Origin: Nesterenkonia halophila
GTDB lineage: Bacteria; Actinomycetota; Actinomycetes; Actinomycetales; Micrococcaceae
Assembly (NCBI RefSeq): GCF_009467795.1
Contig: NZ_WIAX01000019.1
Coordinates: 1-42,662 of the forward strand
Direction of reading: 5' to 3'
DNA: 42,662 nt
Shown: positions 26,508 through 35,439 of the stretch, piece by piece
Layout of the letters: the number at the start of each line of letters is the position of its first letter
How positions within the stretch are numbered: the stretch's first letter is position 1
Notes under the pieces: generated by a model
What the model saw: the letters and a program-made list of their open reading frames with translations, nothing else
The model's database searches: none
What the model was told of the DNA's origin: nothing
Made by a program: the position numbers and the translations under genes

Positions 26508-27437
26508 ATGGACCAGTTCCTCTCCTCCTTCACCGTCGAGGACTATTGGCGCCTCTTCGACCTGGTGCGCAATTCGGTGATCACCGCCGGCGTGCTGGGG
26601 CTGATGGGCGGCCTCGTCGGGGTGTTCATCATGCTGCGGCGCACCGCGCTGGTCGTCCACGGGATCGCCGAGGTCTCCTTCGCCGGAGCGGCCCTGGCGC
26701 TGCTGCTGGGCCTCGACGTCGTCGCCGGATCGGCCGTGGGCGCCGTGGTCCTGGCGCTGCTCATCGGCGGGCTGAGCCTGAAGGACAAGGACACCTCCGG
26801 CGTGGCCGGCGTGCTGATGCCCTTCGGGCTCGGCCTCGGCATCCTCTTCCTCTCGCTCTACGACGGGAGGTCGTCGAACAAATTCGGCCTGCTGACCGGC
26901 CAGATCGTCGGCGTCGACGACGTGCAGACGCAGACGCTGGTCACCGGGGCGGTGCTGATCATGGCGGTGCTGGTCCTCGTCTGGCGCCCGATGCTCTTCG
27001 CCTCGGTCGATCCGCAGCTCGCCCGCGCCCGCGGCGTGCCGGTCAACGCGCTCTCGCTGCTGTTCATGGGGCTGCTCGGCGGCGCGGTGGCGATGTCGGT
27101 GCAGGTCGTCGGCGCGCTGCTGGTCCTCTCGCTGCTGGTGGTGCCGGCGGCGGCGGCGCTGAAGGTCACCGCGCGGCCGGTGCTGGCCGTGGGGCTGTCG
27201 ATGCTCTTCGGCCTGATCTCCGCCGTCGGCGGCATCATGCTCGCGCTGACCGGCGAAGTGCCGATCAGCCCCTACATCACCACGATCGCCTTCATGATCT
27301 ACCTGGTCTGCCTGGCGGCGGGCCGCGGCCGTGGCCGGCGCCGGCGTCGGCAGGCCGCGCAGATGCTCGACGGCGACCGCACGAGCGGCTCCGGCGCTGC
27401 GGGCGCTCCGACGGCCGCGGCCTCGTCCCGCGGCTGA
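26508..27437 (+). CDS. znuB: Zinc ABC transporter permease
   Basis: This is a 309-residue ABC-3 family permease with about eight membrane segments. VVHGIAEVSFAGAALALLLG corresponds to the conserved family motif, and VVPAAAALKVTARP near residue 212 is also conserved. A basic C-terminal tail ([10 protein letters not shown], about 273-282) should lie in the cytoplasm. It is the last gene of the znuACB unit, two bases after znuC. The convergent zur gene starts its stop 70 bases away. Confidence 0.9.
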   Translation: MDQFLSSFTVEDYWRLFDLVRNSVITAGVLGLMGGLVGVFIMLRRTALVVHGIAEVSFAGAALALLLGLDVVAGSAVGAVVLALLIGGLSLKDKDTSGVAGVLMPFGLGLGILFLSLYDGRSSNKFGLLTGQIVGVDDVQTQTLVTGAVLIMAVLVLVWRPMLFASVDPQLARARGVPVNALSLLFMGLLGGAVAMSVQVVGALLVLSLLVVPAAAALKVTARPVLAVGLSMLFGLISAVGGIMLALTGEVPISPYITTIAFMIYLVCLAAGRGRGRRRRRQAAQMLDGDRTSGSGAAGAPTAAASSRG

Positions 27438-27463
27438 GGCATCGCCGGGAGCGGTCCGGAGCT

Positions 27464-27489
27464 GGCCGGAGCTGAAGCCAGAGCTGGCC
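27464..27489. terminator. Weak hairpin between znuB and zur
   Basis: GGCC-GG-AGCT and AGCT-GGCC can pair, with a GG bulge and an 8-base loop, between two convergent genes. Confidence 0.3.
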
Positions 27490-27507
27490 CGGGCAGAGGC
27501 GGCGTGG

Positions 27508-27981
27508 TCAGCCGGCGTCGGACTCGCCGTCGCGGGCGGCCGCGCAGCCGGCGCAGAGCCCGAAGATCTCCAAAGTGTGGTGGACGTCGGTGAAGCGATG
27601 CTCGGCGGCCAGCCGGCCGGTCCAGGCTTCGATGTCCGGGGCCTCGAACTCCACGGTCAGTCCGCATCGGCGGCACACCAGATGATGGTGGTGCTCCTCG
27701 CGCGCGCACAGCCGGTAGACGGCCTCGGCATCGTCGGGGCGGACGACGTCGAGCAGTCCGTCCTCCTGGTGGGACTGCAGCACGCGGTAGACCGTGGCCA
27801 GCGAGACCGTCTCGCCGCGCTCCTGCAGGATCCGGTGGAGCTCCTGGGCGCTGACGAAGTCGTCGAGCGCGTTCAGCGCCGCCCAGACGGCGCGCTTCTG
27901 GCGCGTCGAGCGGCCGCGGACCGGCGGGGCCGAGGAATCGGTGGTCACGGGCGGGGCCATCCTCCCAGGAGTCTCGATCAC
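27508..27981 (-). CDS. zur: Fur-family zinc uptake regulator
   Basis: This Fur-family repressor has up to 157 residues. The winged helix spans about 24-85 (STRQKRAVWAAL, ETVSLATVYRVLQ). The metal-binding half holds EEHHHHLVCRRCG and a second Cys pair, LCAGC, which form the structural zinc site. HRFTDVHHTLEIFG is the usual Zur dimer-domain segment. Its place beside znuACB makes zinc the likely signal; Fur-type iron sensing is less likely. The start is uncertain: GTG at 27981 has no ribosome site, while ATG at 27960 has GGGAGG directly adjacent. The gene is convergent with znuB. Confidence 0.88.
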   Translation of the reverse strand: MIETPGRMAPPVTTDSSAPPVRGRSTRQKRAVWAALNALDDFVSAQELHRILQERGETVSLATVYRVLQSHQEDGLLDVVRPDDAEAVYRLCAREEHHHHLVCRRCGLTVEFEAPDIEAWTGRLAAEHRFTDVHHTLEIFGLCAGCAAARDGESDAG

Positions 27982-28101
27982 CGGGGGCCGAGCGCACCGC
28001 GCGCACGCCCCGGATCGGGCTCGTCCAGGATATCAGCGTGGTCTCCAGCGTCGGCCGGAGCGGTGCCGCCGCCCGTGAGGGTGTCGTCGAGGATGGGCGT
28101 G

Positions 28102-28111
28102 TATCGTTAAA
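28102..28111 (+). promoter_or_regulatory. Arabinofuranosidase promoter with operator half-site
   Basis: TATCGT (28102-28107) fits a -10 element and overlaps CGTTAAA (28105-28111), whose core equals the half-site of the palindrome upstream of araB. No strong -35 is seen. The rest of the 178-base gap back to zur shows no other feature. Confidence 0.4.
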
Positions 28112-28159
28112 GGACGGGGGTTGCCGCCCTGTGACCTGACGGAGGAGACGAGGAGAACC

Positions 28160-29674
28160 ATGTCCACCACCCTGACCGCCGTCGTCGACCTGGACGTCGA
28201 AGGCCCGACCATCAGCCGCCATCTCTACGGCCACTTCGCCGAGCACCTGGGCAGGTGCATCTACGACGGGTTCTGGGTCGGCGAGGACTCGCCGATCGAG
28301 AACGTCGAGGGCATCCGCGCCGACATCGTCGAGGCCCTGCGCGGCCTGGACATCCCCAATCTGCGCTGGCCGGGCGGCTGCTTCGCCGACGAGTACCACT
28401 GGGCCGACGGCGTCGGTCCGCGCGAGCAGCGTCCGCGGATGGTCAACACGCACTGGGGCGACGTCGAGGAGAACAACCACTTCGGCACCCACGAGTTCAT
28501 GCGGCTCTGCGAGCTGCTCGGCGCCGAGCCCTACATCTCGGCCAACGTCGGCTCCGGCACGGTCCGCGAGACCAGCGACTGGGTGGAGTATCTGACCCGC
28601 GAGGGCGATTCGCCGATGGCCCGGCTGCGACGGCAGAACGGCCGCGAGGAGCCCTGGCAGGTGGCCTTCTTCGGCATCGGCAACGAGCCCTGGGGCTGCG
28701 GCGGGAACCTCACCGCCGCGCAGTACGGGGCGACGGCGCGGCAGCATGCCACCTACGCCCGCGACCACGGGGGCAACCGGCTGCACCGCATCGCCGCCGG
28801 CGCCAACGAGGACGACTACGCCTGGACCGAGCAGCTGATGCGCGAGGTCACCTCGGGGCTGCAGGATGAGGAGCCCTCGGACATCTACCAGGCGATCTCC
28901 TTCCACTACTACACCCGCTCGGGGCCGTGGATGGACAAGGGCAGCGCCACCGACTTCACCGTCGACGAGTACTGGACCACGATGCGCGCCGCGCAGCGCG
29001 TCGAGCGGATCATCGCCGGGCACAAGGCGGTCATGGACGCCTACGACCCGGGGCAGAAGCTGGGGCTGGCGCTCGACGAGTGGGGGAGCTGGTGGAACGT
29101 CGAGCCGGGGACGAATCCGGGCTTCCTGTTCCAGCAGAACACGATGCGCGACGCGCTGGTCGCCGCCGTGCACTTCGAGGCCTTCCACGCCCATGCCGAC
29201 CGGCTGCGCCTGGCGACGATCGCCCAGACGGTCAACGTGCTGCAGGCGATGGTGCTGACCGACGAGCACCGGATGATCCTCACGCCGACGTACCACGTCT
29301 TCGCGATGAGCACCGGCCACCACGATGGCGTCCGCCGGACGGTCCACCCGCTGAGCGAGGAACCGGTGCGCGCCGTCGACGGCGAGACTGTCCGGACGCT
29401 GCCGATCTCGGTCTCCACGCGCGAGGGGCGGATCACCGTCACTGCGGCGAATCTGGACCCCGACCAGGCGGCGACGGCGCGCCTGCGGCTGCGCGGCGGA
29501 GAGCTCGGCGGGGGAGTGCGCTCGGCGCGGCTGCTCACCGCCGAGCCGGCCGCGCACAACACCGCGGAGGTCCCGGCGGAGGTCGCGCCGCGGGACTTCG
29601 ACGGCGCGCGGCTGGACGGCGAGGAGCTGAGGCTCGAGCTGCCGGCCTCGTCCTTCGTCGCCGTCGAGCTCTGA
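28160..29674 (+). CDS. abfA: Alpha-L-arabinofuranosidase, GH51
   Basis: The protein has 504 residues and no signal peptide, so it acts inside the cell on imported arabino-oligosaccharides. The (beta/alpha)8 catalytic domain holds the acid/base Glu176 ([11 protein letters not shown]) and the nucleophile Glu307 ([10 protein letters not shown]). [21 protein letters not shown] is the GH51 signature. A beta-sandwich domain forms the last 130 residues. The chosen start is ATG at 28160, with GAGGAG upstream. The gene opens the arabinose island; its promoter carries a half-site shared with araB. Confidence 0.93.
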   Translation: MSTTLTAVVDLDVEGPTISRHLYGHFAEHLGRCIYDGFWVGEDSPIENVEGIRADIVEALRGLDIPNLRWPGGCFADEYHWADGVGPREQRPRMVNTHWGDVEENNHFGTHEFMRLCELLGAEPYISANVGSGTVRETSDWVEYLTREGDSPMARLRRQNGREEPWQVAFFGIGNEPWGCGGNLTAAQYGATARQHATYARDHGGNRLHRIAAGANEDDYAWTEQLMREVTSGLQDEEPSDIYQAISFHYYTRSGPWMDKGSATDFTVDEYWTTMRAAQRVERIIAGHKAVMDAYDPGQKLGLALDEWGSWWNVEPGTNPGFLFQQNTMRDALVAAVHFEAFHAHADRLRLATIAQTVNVLQAMVLTDEHRMILTPTYHVFAMSTGHHDGVRRTVHPLSEEPVRAVDGETVRTLPISVSTREGRITVTAANLDPDQAATARLRLRGGELGGGVRSARLLTAEPAAHNTAEVPAEVAPRDFDGARLDGEELRLELPASSFVAVEL

Positions 29675-29721
29675 GTCGCGCCGCGGGCGAGTGTGGATCC
29701 GTGTGAAGCCGTGCGGAGCTG

Positions 29722-29760
29722 TTGACTTGTGATTCACGTCACTCGTACTGTTGCGTTAAA
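29722..29760 (+). promoter_or_regulatory. Promoter of the CUT1 binding-protein gene, with operator half-site
   Basis: TTGACT (29722-29727) and TACTGT (29746-29751) are 18 bases apart, a good sigma-70 promoter for this genome. CGTTAAA (29754-29760) covers the expected start point and matches the abfA half-site. Confidence 0.6.
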
Positions 29761-29805
29761 TCGCCGGCGGGATGCGCCGGGGAGCATCTGCGAGGGAGGA
29801 GATGG

Positions 29806-31119
29806 ATGATGAGGGACGACACCACACGGACCACGGCCCGCACCCGCCGCGCCGCGGTGCTGAGCGTCGCGGCCACGACGGCGCTGCTGGCGGTCACGGC
29901 CTGCTCGGGCGGCTCGGACGCCGCGGAGGACGGCGACGTCACGCTGCGCTTCACCTGGTGGGGCGCCGAGCATCGCAACGCGGTCACCGAGGAGGTCATC
30001 GCCCTCTACGAGGAGCAGAACCCCGGGGTGACCATCGAGGCGGAGAACTCGCCCTGGGAGGGCTACTGGGATCGGCTGGCGACGCAGTCGGCCGGCAATG
30101 ACGCCCCTGACGTCATCCAGATGGACGCCAGCTATCTCAGCGAGTACTCCGAGCGCGGCGCGCTGCTGGACATGGACCAGGTCGACGTCTCCAGCTTCGA
30201 CGACAACGCGGTGCAGAACGGCACCACCGACGACGGACTGGTCGGGGTGACCACGGGCATCAACACGATGACGGTGCTGGCCAATCCGGAGCTCTTCGAG
30301 CAGGCGGGCATGGAGATGCCCGACGACGAGTCCTGGACCTGGGACGACTATCTGGAGCTGACCTCCGAGCTGCGCGAGGAGCTGCCCGAGGAGGTCTACG
30401 GCGACGGCGGCGTGCCGCAGACCGCCGACCTGCAGATCTGGCTGCGCCAGCAGGGCAAGCACCTCGCCGACGCCGACGGCGAGCTCGGCCACAGCGTGGC
30501 CGATCTCGAGGAGTACTTCGAGTACCAGCAGGATCTGCTCGAGGCCGACTCCTATCCGTCGGCGACGGTGATGCAGGAGGTCTCCGGCATGGCGCCGGGA
30601 GAGTCGCCCTTCGAGACCGGCGACCAGGCGGTCGGCCGCTGGTGGTCGAACCAGGTGCCGGCCCTCTCGGAGCAGGCCGCCGTGGACTTCGAGCCGCTGC
30701 GCTTCCCGTCGCAGAGCGGCAGCTCCGAGGACAACGGCCTCTGGTTCAAGTCCACGATGATGTACTCGGTCAGCTCGGCCACCGAGCACCCCGAAGAGGC
30801 CCAGGAGTTCGTCGACTTCCTGGTGAACGACGAGGAGGCCGCCGAGATCATCGGCATGGACCGCGGCCTGCCGGCCAGCGAGGGAGCGCGCGAGGTGGTG
30901 CTGGACCAGATCGACGGCCAGGAGCAGGTGGTCGCGGACTTCATCGACGAGGTCTCCGACGAGATCGGCGAGGCCGAGCCCGTCCCGCCGGTGGGCTTCA
31001 GCCAGCTGCAGGATATCGCCTACCGGTACTGCAACGAGGTCTTCTTCGGGCGTCTGACCCCGGCCGAGGCCGCCGAACAGATGCACGCCGAGATGCAGGA
31101 GGCGCTCGACCAGGGCTGA
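29806..31119 (+). CDS. Sugar-binding lipoprotein, ABC family 1 (CUT1)
   Basis: The protein has 437 residues with a lipobox (VTA-C33) and the fold of solute-binding family 1 (MalE/AraN-like). LRFTWWGAEHRNAVTEEVIALYEEQNPGV is typical of oligosaccharide-binding members, as is DAPDVIQMDASYLSEYS. Such proteins deliver di- or oligosaccharides to CUT1 permeases, but no permease or ATPase gene follows; those must be elsewhere. The neighbouring arabinofuranosidase suggests arabino-oligosaccharides as ligand (inference). Two adjacent ATGs (29806 and 29809) are both usable after GGGAGGA. A hairpin follows the stop. Confidence 0.85.
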   Translation: MMRDDTTRTTARTRRAAVLSVAATTALLAVTACSGGSDAAEDGDVTLRFTWWGAEHRNAVTEEVIALYEEQNPGVTIEAENSPWEGYWDRLATQSAGNDAPDVIQMDASYLSEYSERGALLDMDQVDVSSFDDNAVQNGTTDDGLVGVTTGINTMTVLANPELFEQAGMEMPDDESWTWDDYLELTSELREELPEEVYGDGGVPQTADLQIWLRQQGKHLADADGELGHSVADLEEYFEYQQDLLEADSYPSATVMQEVSGMAPGESPFETGDQAVGRWWSNQVPALSEQAAVDFEPLRFPSQSGSSEDNGLWFKSTMMYSVSSATEHPEEAQEFVDFLVNDEEAAEIIGMDRGLPASEGAREVVLDQIDGQEQVVADFIDEVSDEIGEAEPVPPVGFSQLQDIAYRYCNEVFFGRLTPAEAAEQMHAEMQEALDQG

Positions 31120-31126
31120 TCCCTCT

Positions 31127-31145
31127 CCTCCGCGCATCGCGGAGG
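31127..31145 (+). terminator. Terminator after the CUT1 binding-protein gene
   Basis: CCTCCGCG and CGCGGAGG form a perfect 8-bp stem with a CAT loop, 7 bases after the stop. Confidence 0.6.
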
Positions 31146-31233
31146 CGGAGGCATCGGACAGCCGCCGCGCCGTCGACACCGTCCGCGGGTCGGCGGCGCA
31201 GTGCGTGCGGATGCGGGCGCCGCGGGTCGACGT

Positions 31234-31242
31234 TGCTAGCAT
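31234..31242 (+). promoter_or_regulatory. Candidate -10 and palindrome ahead of the first lacI-type gene
   Basis: TAGCAT (31237-31242) may be a -10 element and overlaps the 8-bp palindrome TGCTAGCA (31234-31241). This could allow self-repression. No clear -35 is seen. Confidence 0.25.
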
Positions 31243-31299
31243 GCCGCAGAGGACGGGTGCCCCGGCGGGGCCGGCGACGACGACCAGGAGGTGCGGCCC

Positions 31300-32319
31300 A
31301 TGGGGGCGGTGACGATGAGCGACGTCGCCCGGGCGGCCGGCGTCTCGCCGATGACGGTCTCCAACGTGGTCAACGGCCGGGCCGGCGTCAGCGACGCGGT
31401 CCGACGCCGCGTCATGGAGACCATCGAGGAGACCGGCTACCGGATCAACGTGGCCGCCCGGAATCTGCGGGCCGGCCGCAGCGGCGTGATCGGGCTGGCC
31501 GTCCCGGAGCTGGACAACCCCTACTTCGGCGAGCTGGCCCGGCGGATCGTCGCCGTCGCCGGCGAGCACGACCTGCGCGTAGCCGTCGAGGAGACCGGCG
31601 CGGCCCCCGAGGGGGAGCGCGGGGCCATCCGCAGCTCGAAGCGGCTCGACTACGACGGGCTCATCCTGAGCACCGTCGGGCTGGACATGGCCGAGCTGAC
31701 CACGCTGCCGCAGCTGCCGCTGATGCTGCTGGGGGAGCGGGAGAACCGCTCGGCGGTGGGCCACATCGCTCTGCCCAACGCCGACGGCGCCCAGGCGGCC
31801 GCCGCCCACCTGATCGACCGCGGGGCGCGGCGGCTGGCCTTCGTCGGCGGCCCGGACGATCGCGAGCCGACCATCCGCAGCATGCGCTGGGACGGCGTGC
31901 AGGCGGCGGTGCGTGCGGCGGGCATCGACGAGGAGGACCTCCGGCTGGTCGACTGCGAGATGCTCACCATGGACGCCGGCCGCGCCGTGGGCCGTCGGCT
32001 GGGCGAGCAGGGCGCCGCAGGCGGTCCCGACGGCGTCGACGGGATCTTCGCGCTGACCGACACGCTGGCGGTGGGACTGATCCGCGGCCTGGTCGACGCC
32101 GGGCTGCGCGTGCCCGAGGACGTGCTGGTGGCCGGCTTCGACGGCATCGGCGTCGGCGCGCATCTGACGCCGTCGCTGACCACTGTGGAGCCCGACCACG
32201 ACTGGACGGCGCGTCGGGCGGTGGAGCGGCTGCTGGAGCGCATCGCGATGAGCGGTCCGCCCGGCGAGGACGAGATCGCGCCCTTCCGCCTGGTGGTGCG
32301 CGAGTCCACCGGCGGCTGA
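31300..32319 (+). CDS. LacI-family transcriptional regulator (first)
   Basis: The protein has 339 residues: a LacI helix-turn-helix at the N-terminus (MSDVARAAGVSPMTVSNVVNGRAGVSDAVRRRVM) and a sugar-binding periplasmic-binding-like domain from about residue 62 (GVIGLAVPELDNPYFGELARRI), ending in HLTPSLTTVEPD. ATG at 31300 follows AGGAGG by 8 bases and is preferred over a GTG three codons upstream. Its place after the arabinofuranosidase and the CUT1 binding protein makes an arabinose or arabino-oligosaccharide effector plausible. It is one of two LacI proteins that could bind the CGTTAA sites. Confidence 0.88.
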   Translation: MGAVTMSDVARAAGVSPMTVSNVVNGRAGVSDAVRRRVMETIEETGYRINVAARNLRAGRSGVIGLAVPELDNPYFGELARRIVAVAGEHDLRVAVEETGAAPEGERGAIRSSKRLDYDGLILSTVGLDMAELTTLPQLPLMLLGERENRSAVGHIALPNADGAQAAAAHLIDRGARRLAFVGGPDDREPTIRSMRWDGVQAAVRAAGIDEEDLRLVDCEMLTMDAGRAVGRRLGEQGAAGGPDGVDGIFALTDTLAVGLIRGLVDAGLRVPEDVLVAGFDGIGVGAHLTPSLTTVEPDHDWTARRAVERLLERIAMSGPPGEDEIAPFRLVVRESTGG

Positions 32320-32448
32320 GCCGCGTCGCCGGCCGCCGCGGAGGAGTCCGCCGCAGGTACGATCGGGGCCGGGGCACCGGCCGCTCCGCGGCGGTGCCGA
32401 CCCGGCACCGGACCCGCACCGCATCGCACGACGACAGGAGCACCTCTC

Positions 32449-32880
32449 ATGAGCACCGTCTTCACCAAGATCATCCAGGGCGAGCTGCCCGGCCGCTTCG
32501 TCTGGCAGGACGAGACCTGCGTGGGCTTCCTGAGCATCAACCCGCTGGCCCACGGGCACACGCTGGTGGTGCCCCGCCGCGAGGTCGACCGGTGGACCGA
32601 CGCCGACGGCGAGCTGGTCGCCCATCTGACGCGCGTCGCCCACCGGATCGGGCAGGCCCAGGTTCAGGCCTTCGACTCCGCCCGGGCCGGCCTGGCGGTC
32701 GCCGGCTACGAGATCGATCATCTCCACGTGCATGTGTGGCCGTCTAACTCGATGGACGACTTCGACTTCTCCAACGCGATGACCGCCCCGGATCCGGAGA
32801 TGATGGAGGAGTCGGCCGCGACGCTGCGCGCCGCGCTGCGGGTGCTCGGCGAGACCGACCGCGTGCCGGACGCGTCCTGA
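32449..32880 (+). CDS. HIT-family nucleotide hydrolase
   Basis: This histidine-triad protein has 143 residues. The triad motif is DHLHVHVWP, and FTKIIQGELPGRFVWQDE near the start is typical of the family. HIT enzymes split nucleoside phosphoramidates or dinucleotides through the middle histidine; the natural substrate here is unknown. AGGAG lies before the ATG, and TACGAT (32358-32363) may be a -10 element. Its TGA shares a base with the ATG of the next LacI gene, so the two are probably translated from one mRNA. Confidence 0.88.
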   Translation: MSTVFTKIIQGELPGRFVWQDETCVGFLSINPLAHGHTLVVPRREVDRWTDADGELVAHLTRVAHRIGQAQVQAFDSARAGLAVAGYEIDHLHVHVWPSNSMDDFDFSNAMTAPDPEMMEESAATLRAALRVLGETDRVPDAS

Positions 32881-33896
32881 TGGTCCTGCCGCCGGGAGGC
32901 GGGGCGCGGGCACCGTCGATGGTCGACGTCGCCGAGCAGGCGCGCGTCTCCCATCAGACCGTCTCCCGGGTGCTCAACACTCCCGACGCCGTGCGGCCCG
33001 CGACCCGCGAGAAGGTCGAGCGGGCCATGCGCGAGCTCGGATACCGGCGCAACGCCACCGCGCGGGCGCTGAAGACGCGACGGACCGGGCTGATCGGGGT
33101 GATCACGCCGGGGCATTCGGCCTTCGGTCCCAATCGGATGACGCTGGCCGTCGAGGAGGCCGCGCGCGAGCACGGCTTCGCCACCGCGCTGAGCGTCGTG
33201 CGCGACTCGCGGCCCGAGACGGTCGAATCCTCCCTGGAGTTCTTCCTCGACCACGGCGTCGACGGGATCGTGGTGCTCGCCCCGATCATCGCAGTGGCCG
33301 AGGCGGCGCGGCAGATCGCCGAGACCCGCTCAGTGGTGCTCGTCGCCTCCGGGGCCGAGCCCACCGCCTCGCTGGACGTGGTCGGCATCGACCAGGTCCG
33401 CGGCGCCCGCGAGGCGGTGCGCCATCTGCTCGACGCCGGTCGGCGGCGGATCGCCCATGCGGCCGGTCCGGGCGAGTGGTACGACGCCCGCGGGCGTGTG
33501 CAGGGCTGGCAGGAGACGCTCTCCGCCGCCGGCGTCGCGGAGGGACCGCTGCTGCACTGCGCCGGGTGGACCGCCGACGACGGCTATGCCGCCGGGGCGG
33601 AGCTGGCGCCCCAGGTCGCCTCCGGCGTCGTGGACGCGGTCTTCGCGGCCAACGACTACATCGCCCTGGGCATGATGCACGCCTTCGCCGATCACGGGCT
33701 GAGCGTCCCCGAGGACGTCGCCGTGGTCGGCTTCGACGACGTCGACGGCGCCGCCCATCTCAGCCCGCCGCTGACCACCGTCCGCCAGCCCTTCGAGGCT
33801 GTCGGCCGGGCTGCGATCGCCGAGCTCTTCGGCGCCGGCGGCGGCGAGCACACCACGCTCATCGCTCCGACGCTCATCCGTCGCGCCACCGCCTGA
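32880..33896 (+). CDS. LacI-family transcriptional regulator (second), candidate AraR
   Basis: The protein has 338 residues. The helix-turn-helix (MVDVAEQARVSHQTVSRVLNTPDAVRPATREKVERAM) is followed by the hinge helix segment RRNATARALKTRRTGLIG. The effector domain includes a VVGFDDVDGAAHLSPPLTTVRQP ending typical of sugar-responsive members. The start ATG shares one base with the HIT stop. The perfect palindrome ahead of araB has the central CG expected for LacI-family operators; this regulator is closer to araB than the other one and is the stronger AraR candidate, though unproven. Confidence 0.88.
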   Translation: MVLPPGGGARAPSMVDVAEQARVSHQTVSRVLNTPDAVRPATREKVERAMRELGYRRNATARALKTRRTGLIGVITPGHSAFGPNRMTLAVEEAAREHGFATALSVVRDSRPETVESSLEFFLDHGVDGIVVLAPIIAVAEAARQIAETRSVVLVASGAEPTASLDVVGIDQVRGAREAVRHLLDAGRRRIAHAAGPGEWYDARGRVQGWQETLSAAGVAEGPLLHCAGWTADDGYAAGAELAPQVASGVVDAVFAANDYIALGMMHAFADHGLSVPEDVAVVGFDDVDGAAHLSPPLTTVRQPFEAVGRAAIAELFGAGGGEHTTLIAPTLIRRATA

Positions 33897-33916
33897 GACG
33901 GACCCGCAGGCCGTCG

Positions 33917-33960
33917 AGGCGGCTCCTCGGGCGGCAAGCTCGCCGGACCGCGAGCCGCCT
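33917..33960 (+). terminator. Candidate terminator after the second lacI-type gene
   Basis: AGGCGGCTC and GAGCCGCCT form a 9-bp stem around a shorter inner stem, 20 bases after the stop codon. Confidence 0.45.
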
Positions 33961-34075
33961 GGGCGATGTCATCCGGAGAGCGCGTTCCGTGGGCGAGGTC
34001 ACGGTTCGGCGTATGCTGTCGCAGGTGACTCGACGGGGCCGCAGGGCCGCCGTCGCCGACAGCGAGGAGCGTGAC

Positions 34076-35398
34076 GTGGCAGACCATGCGGCAGACGAGA
34101 GGGCAGCTCAGCGAGCAGGCCGCACCGCCGAGCATCCGGCGGGCGAGACCAACTGGGCGGGCAACCTGACCTACCGGGCGCGCGCGGTGCGCCGTCCGGA
34201 GTCGCTGGACGCGCTGCGCGAGGAGCTCGGCCGCCCCGGTCCGAAGCGGATGATCGGTTCGCGGCACTGCTTCAACGACATCGCCGACACCACCGGGACG
34301 CTGATCTCCCTGGAGCGCATGCCCCGGCTCCTGGAGATCGGCGAGGACATGGTGCGCGTCGGCGGCGGGATGCGCTACGGCGACGTCGCCGAGCAGCTCC
34401 ATGCCCGGGGCCGGTCGCTGTCGAACCTGGCCTCGCTGCCGCACATCTCGGTCGCCGGTGCGGTGGCCACCGGCACCCACGGCTCCGGCGACGCGGTCGG
34501 CGGCCTGGCCGCCGCGGTGCGCGCCGTCGAGATCCTCACCCCGGCCGGCGAGCTGCGCCGGTTCGAGCGCGGCGAGCGGGCCTTCGACGGCGCCGTGGTC
34601 AGCCTCGGCGCGCTCGGCGCGGTCGTCGCCGTCGAGCTGGACACCGAGCCGGCCTACGAGGTGGCCCAGACCGTCTACGAGCAGCCGCGCTGGGAGGCGG
34701 TGCTCGCCGACCTCGACGCGGCGACGTCGCTGGGCTACAGCGTGAGCATCTTCTCCAGCTGGCGCGACGTCGAGGTGGCCGACCAGATGTGGGTCAAGGC
34801 GAAGGTCGAGCCCGGCGCGGCCACGGCGACGGCCGCCGATCCCGCCGTCCTCGAGGCGCTGGGAGTGCGTCCGGCCGACGGTCGGCGGCACCCGGTCCCC
34901 GGCGGCGACGTCGAGGCCACCAGCCTGCAGGGCGGCGAACCCGGTCCGTGGCACGAGCGGCTGCCGCACTTCCGGATGAACTTCACCCCGTCGGCCGGCG
35001 CCGAGCTGCAGAGCGAGTACCTGGTTCCGCGCCGCGATGCGGTCGAGGCGATCCGCGCGCTGCAGCGGCTGGCCGATCGGATCGCGCCGGTGCTGATGAT
35101 CGGCGAAGTGCGCACGATGACCGGCGACGACCACTGGCTCAGCCCCGCCCACGGCGGCGACACCGTCGGGCTGCACTTCACCTGGCATCCCGACCAGCCC
35201 GCCGTCGAGGAGGTGCTGGCCGAGCTCGAGTGCGAGCTGCCGGCTTCGGCGCGTCCGCACTGGGGCAAGCTCTTCGTCATGGACCCCCATCGGATCCGCG
35301 GGCTCTACCCGCGCTGGGACGACTTCGTCGCGCTGCGCGAGGAGTGCGACCCGCCCGGGGCCCTGCGCAACGACTACACCGAGCGCCTGGGACTCTGA
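34076..35398 (+). CDS. FAD-dependent alditol oxidase (AldO-like)
   Basis: The protein has 440 residues and belongs to the VAO flavoprotein family. It resembles Streptomyces alditol/xylitol oxidase throughout: NWAGNLTYRARAVRRP, NLASLPHISVAGAVATGTHGSG and PGPWHERLPHFRMNFTPSAGAELQSEY. His64 (GSRHCFND) matches the histidine that binds FAD covalently. The residues known to act on substrate in AldO are kept: Ser120, Glu344, Arg346 and Lys398 (HWGKLF). AldO oxidises C1 of polyols such as xylitol and sorbitol to aldoses, making hydrogen peroxide. Beside the ara genes, a pentitol such as arabinitol is a reasonable substrate (inference). GTG at 34076 follows GAGGAG; TATGCT (34012-34017) may be the -10. 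Confidence 0.87.
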   Translation: MADHAADERAAQRAGRTAEHPAGETNWAGNLTYRARAVRRPESLDALREELGRPGPKRMIGSRHCFNDIADTTGTLISLERMPRLLEIGEDMVRVGGGMRYGDVAEQLHARGRSLSNLASLPHISVAGAVATGTHGSGDAVGGLAAAVRAVEILTPAGELRRFERGERAFDGAVVSLGALGAVVAVELDTEPAYEVAQTVYEQPRWEAVLADLDAATSLGYSVSIFSSWRDVEVADQMWVKAKVEPGAATATAADPAVLEALGVRPADGRRHPVPGGDVEATSLQGGEPGPWHERLPHFRMNFTPSAGAELQSEYLVPRRDAVEAIRALQRLADRIAPVLMIGEVRTMTGDDHWLSPAHGGDTVGLHFTWHPDQPAVEEVLAELECELPASARPHWGKLFVMDPHRIRGLYPRWDDFVALREECDPPGALRNDYTERLGL

Positions 35399-35439
35399 GG
35401 CCTTCAGGCGTCGCGCGCAGCGCCTCCTCAGGCATCGGA

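Noticed and set aside
29722..29805. TTG-initiated N-terminal extension of the CUT1 binding protein
   Set aside because: The TTG coincides with the -35 element, and the extension would bury the lipoprotein signal; ATG at 29806 has a strong ribosome site.
29734..32913. A 1059-codon minus-strand frame opposite the CUT1 binding protein, lacI-type and HIT genes
   Set aside because: Covers several well-supported plus-strand genes and the gaps between them; no motif seen.
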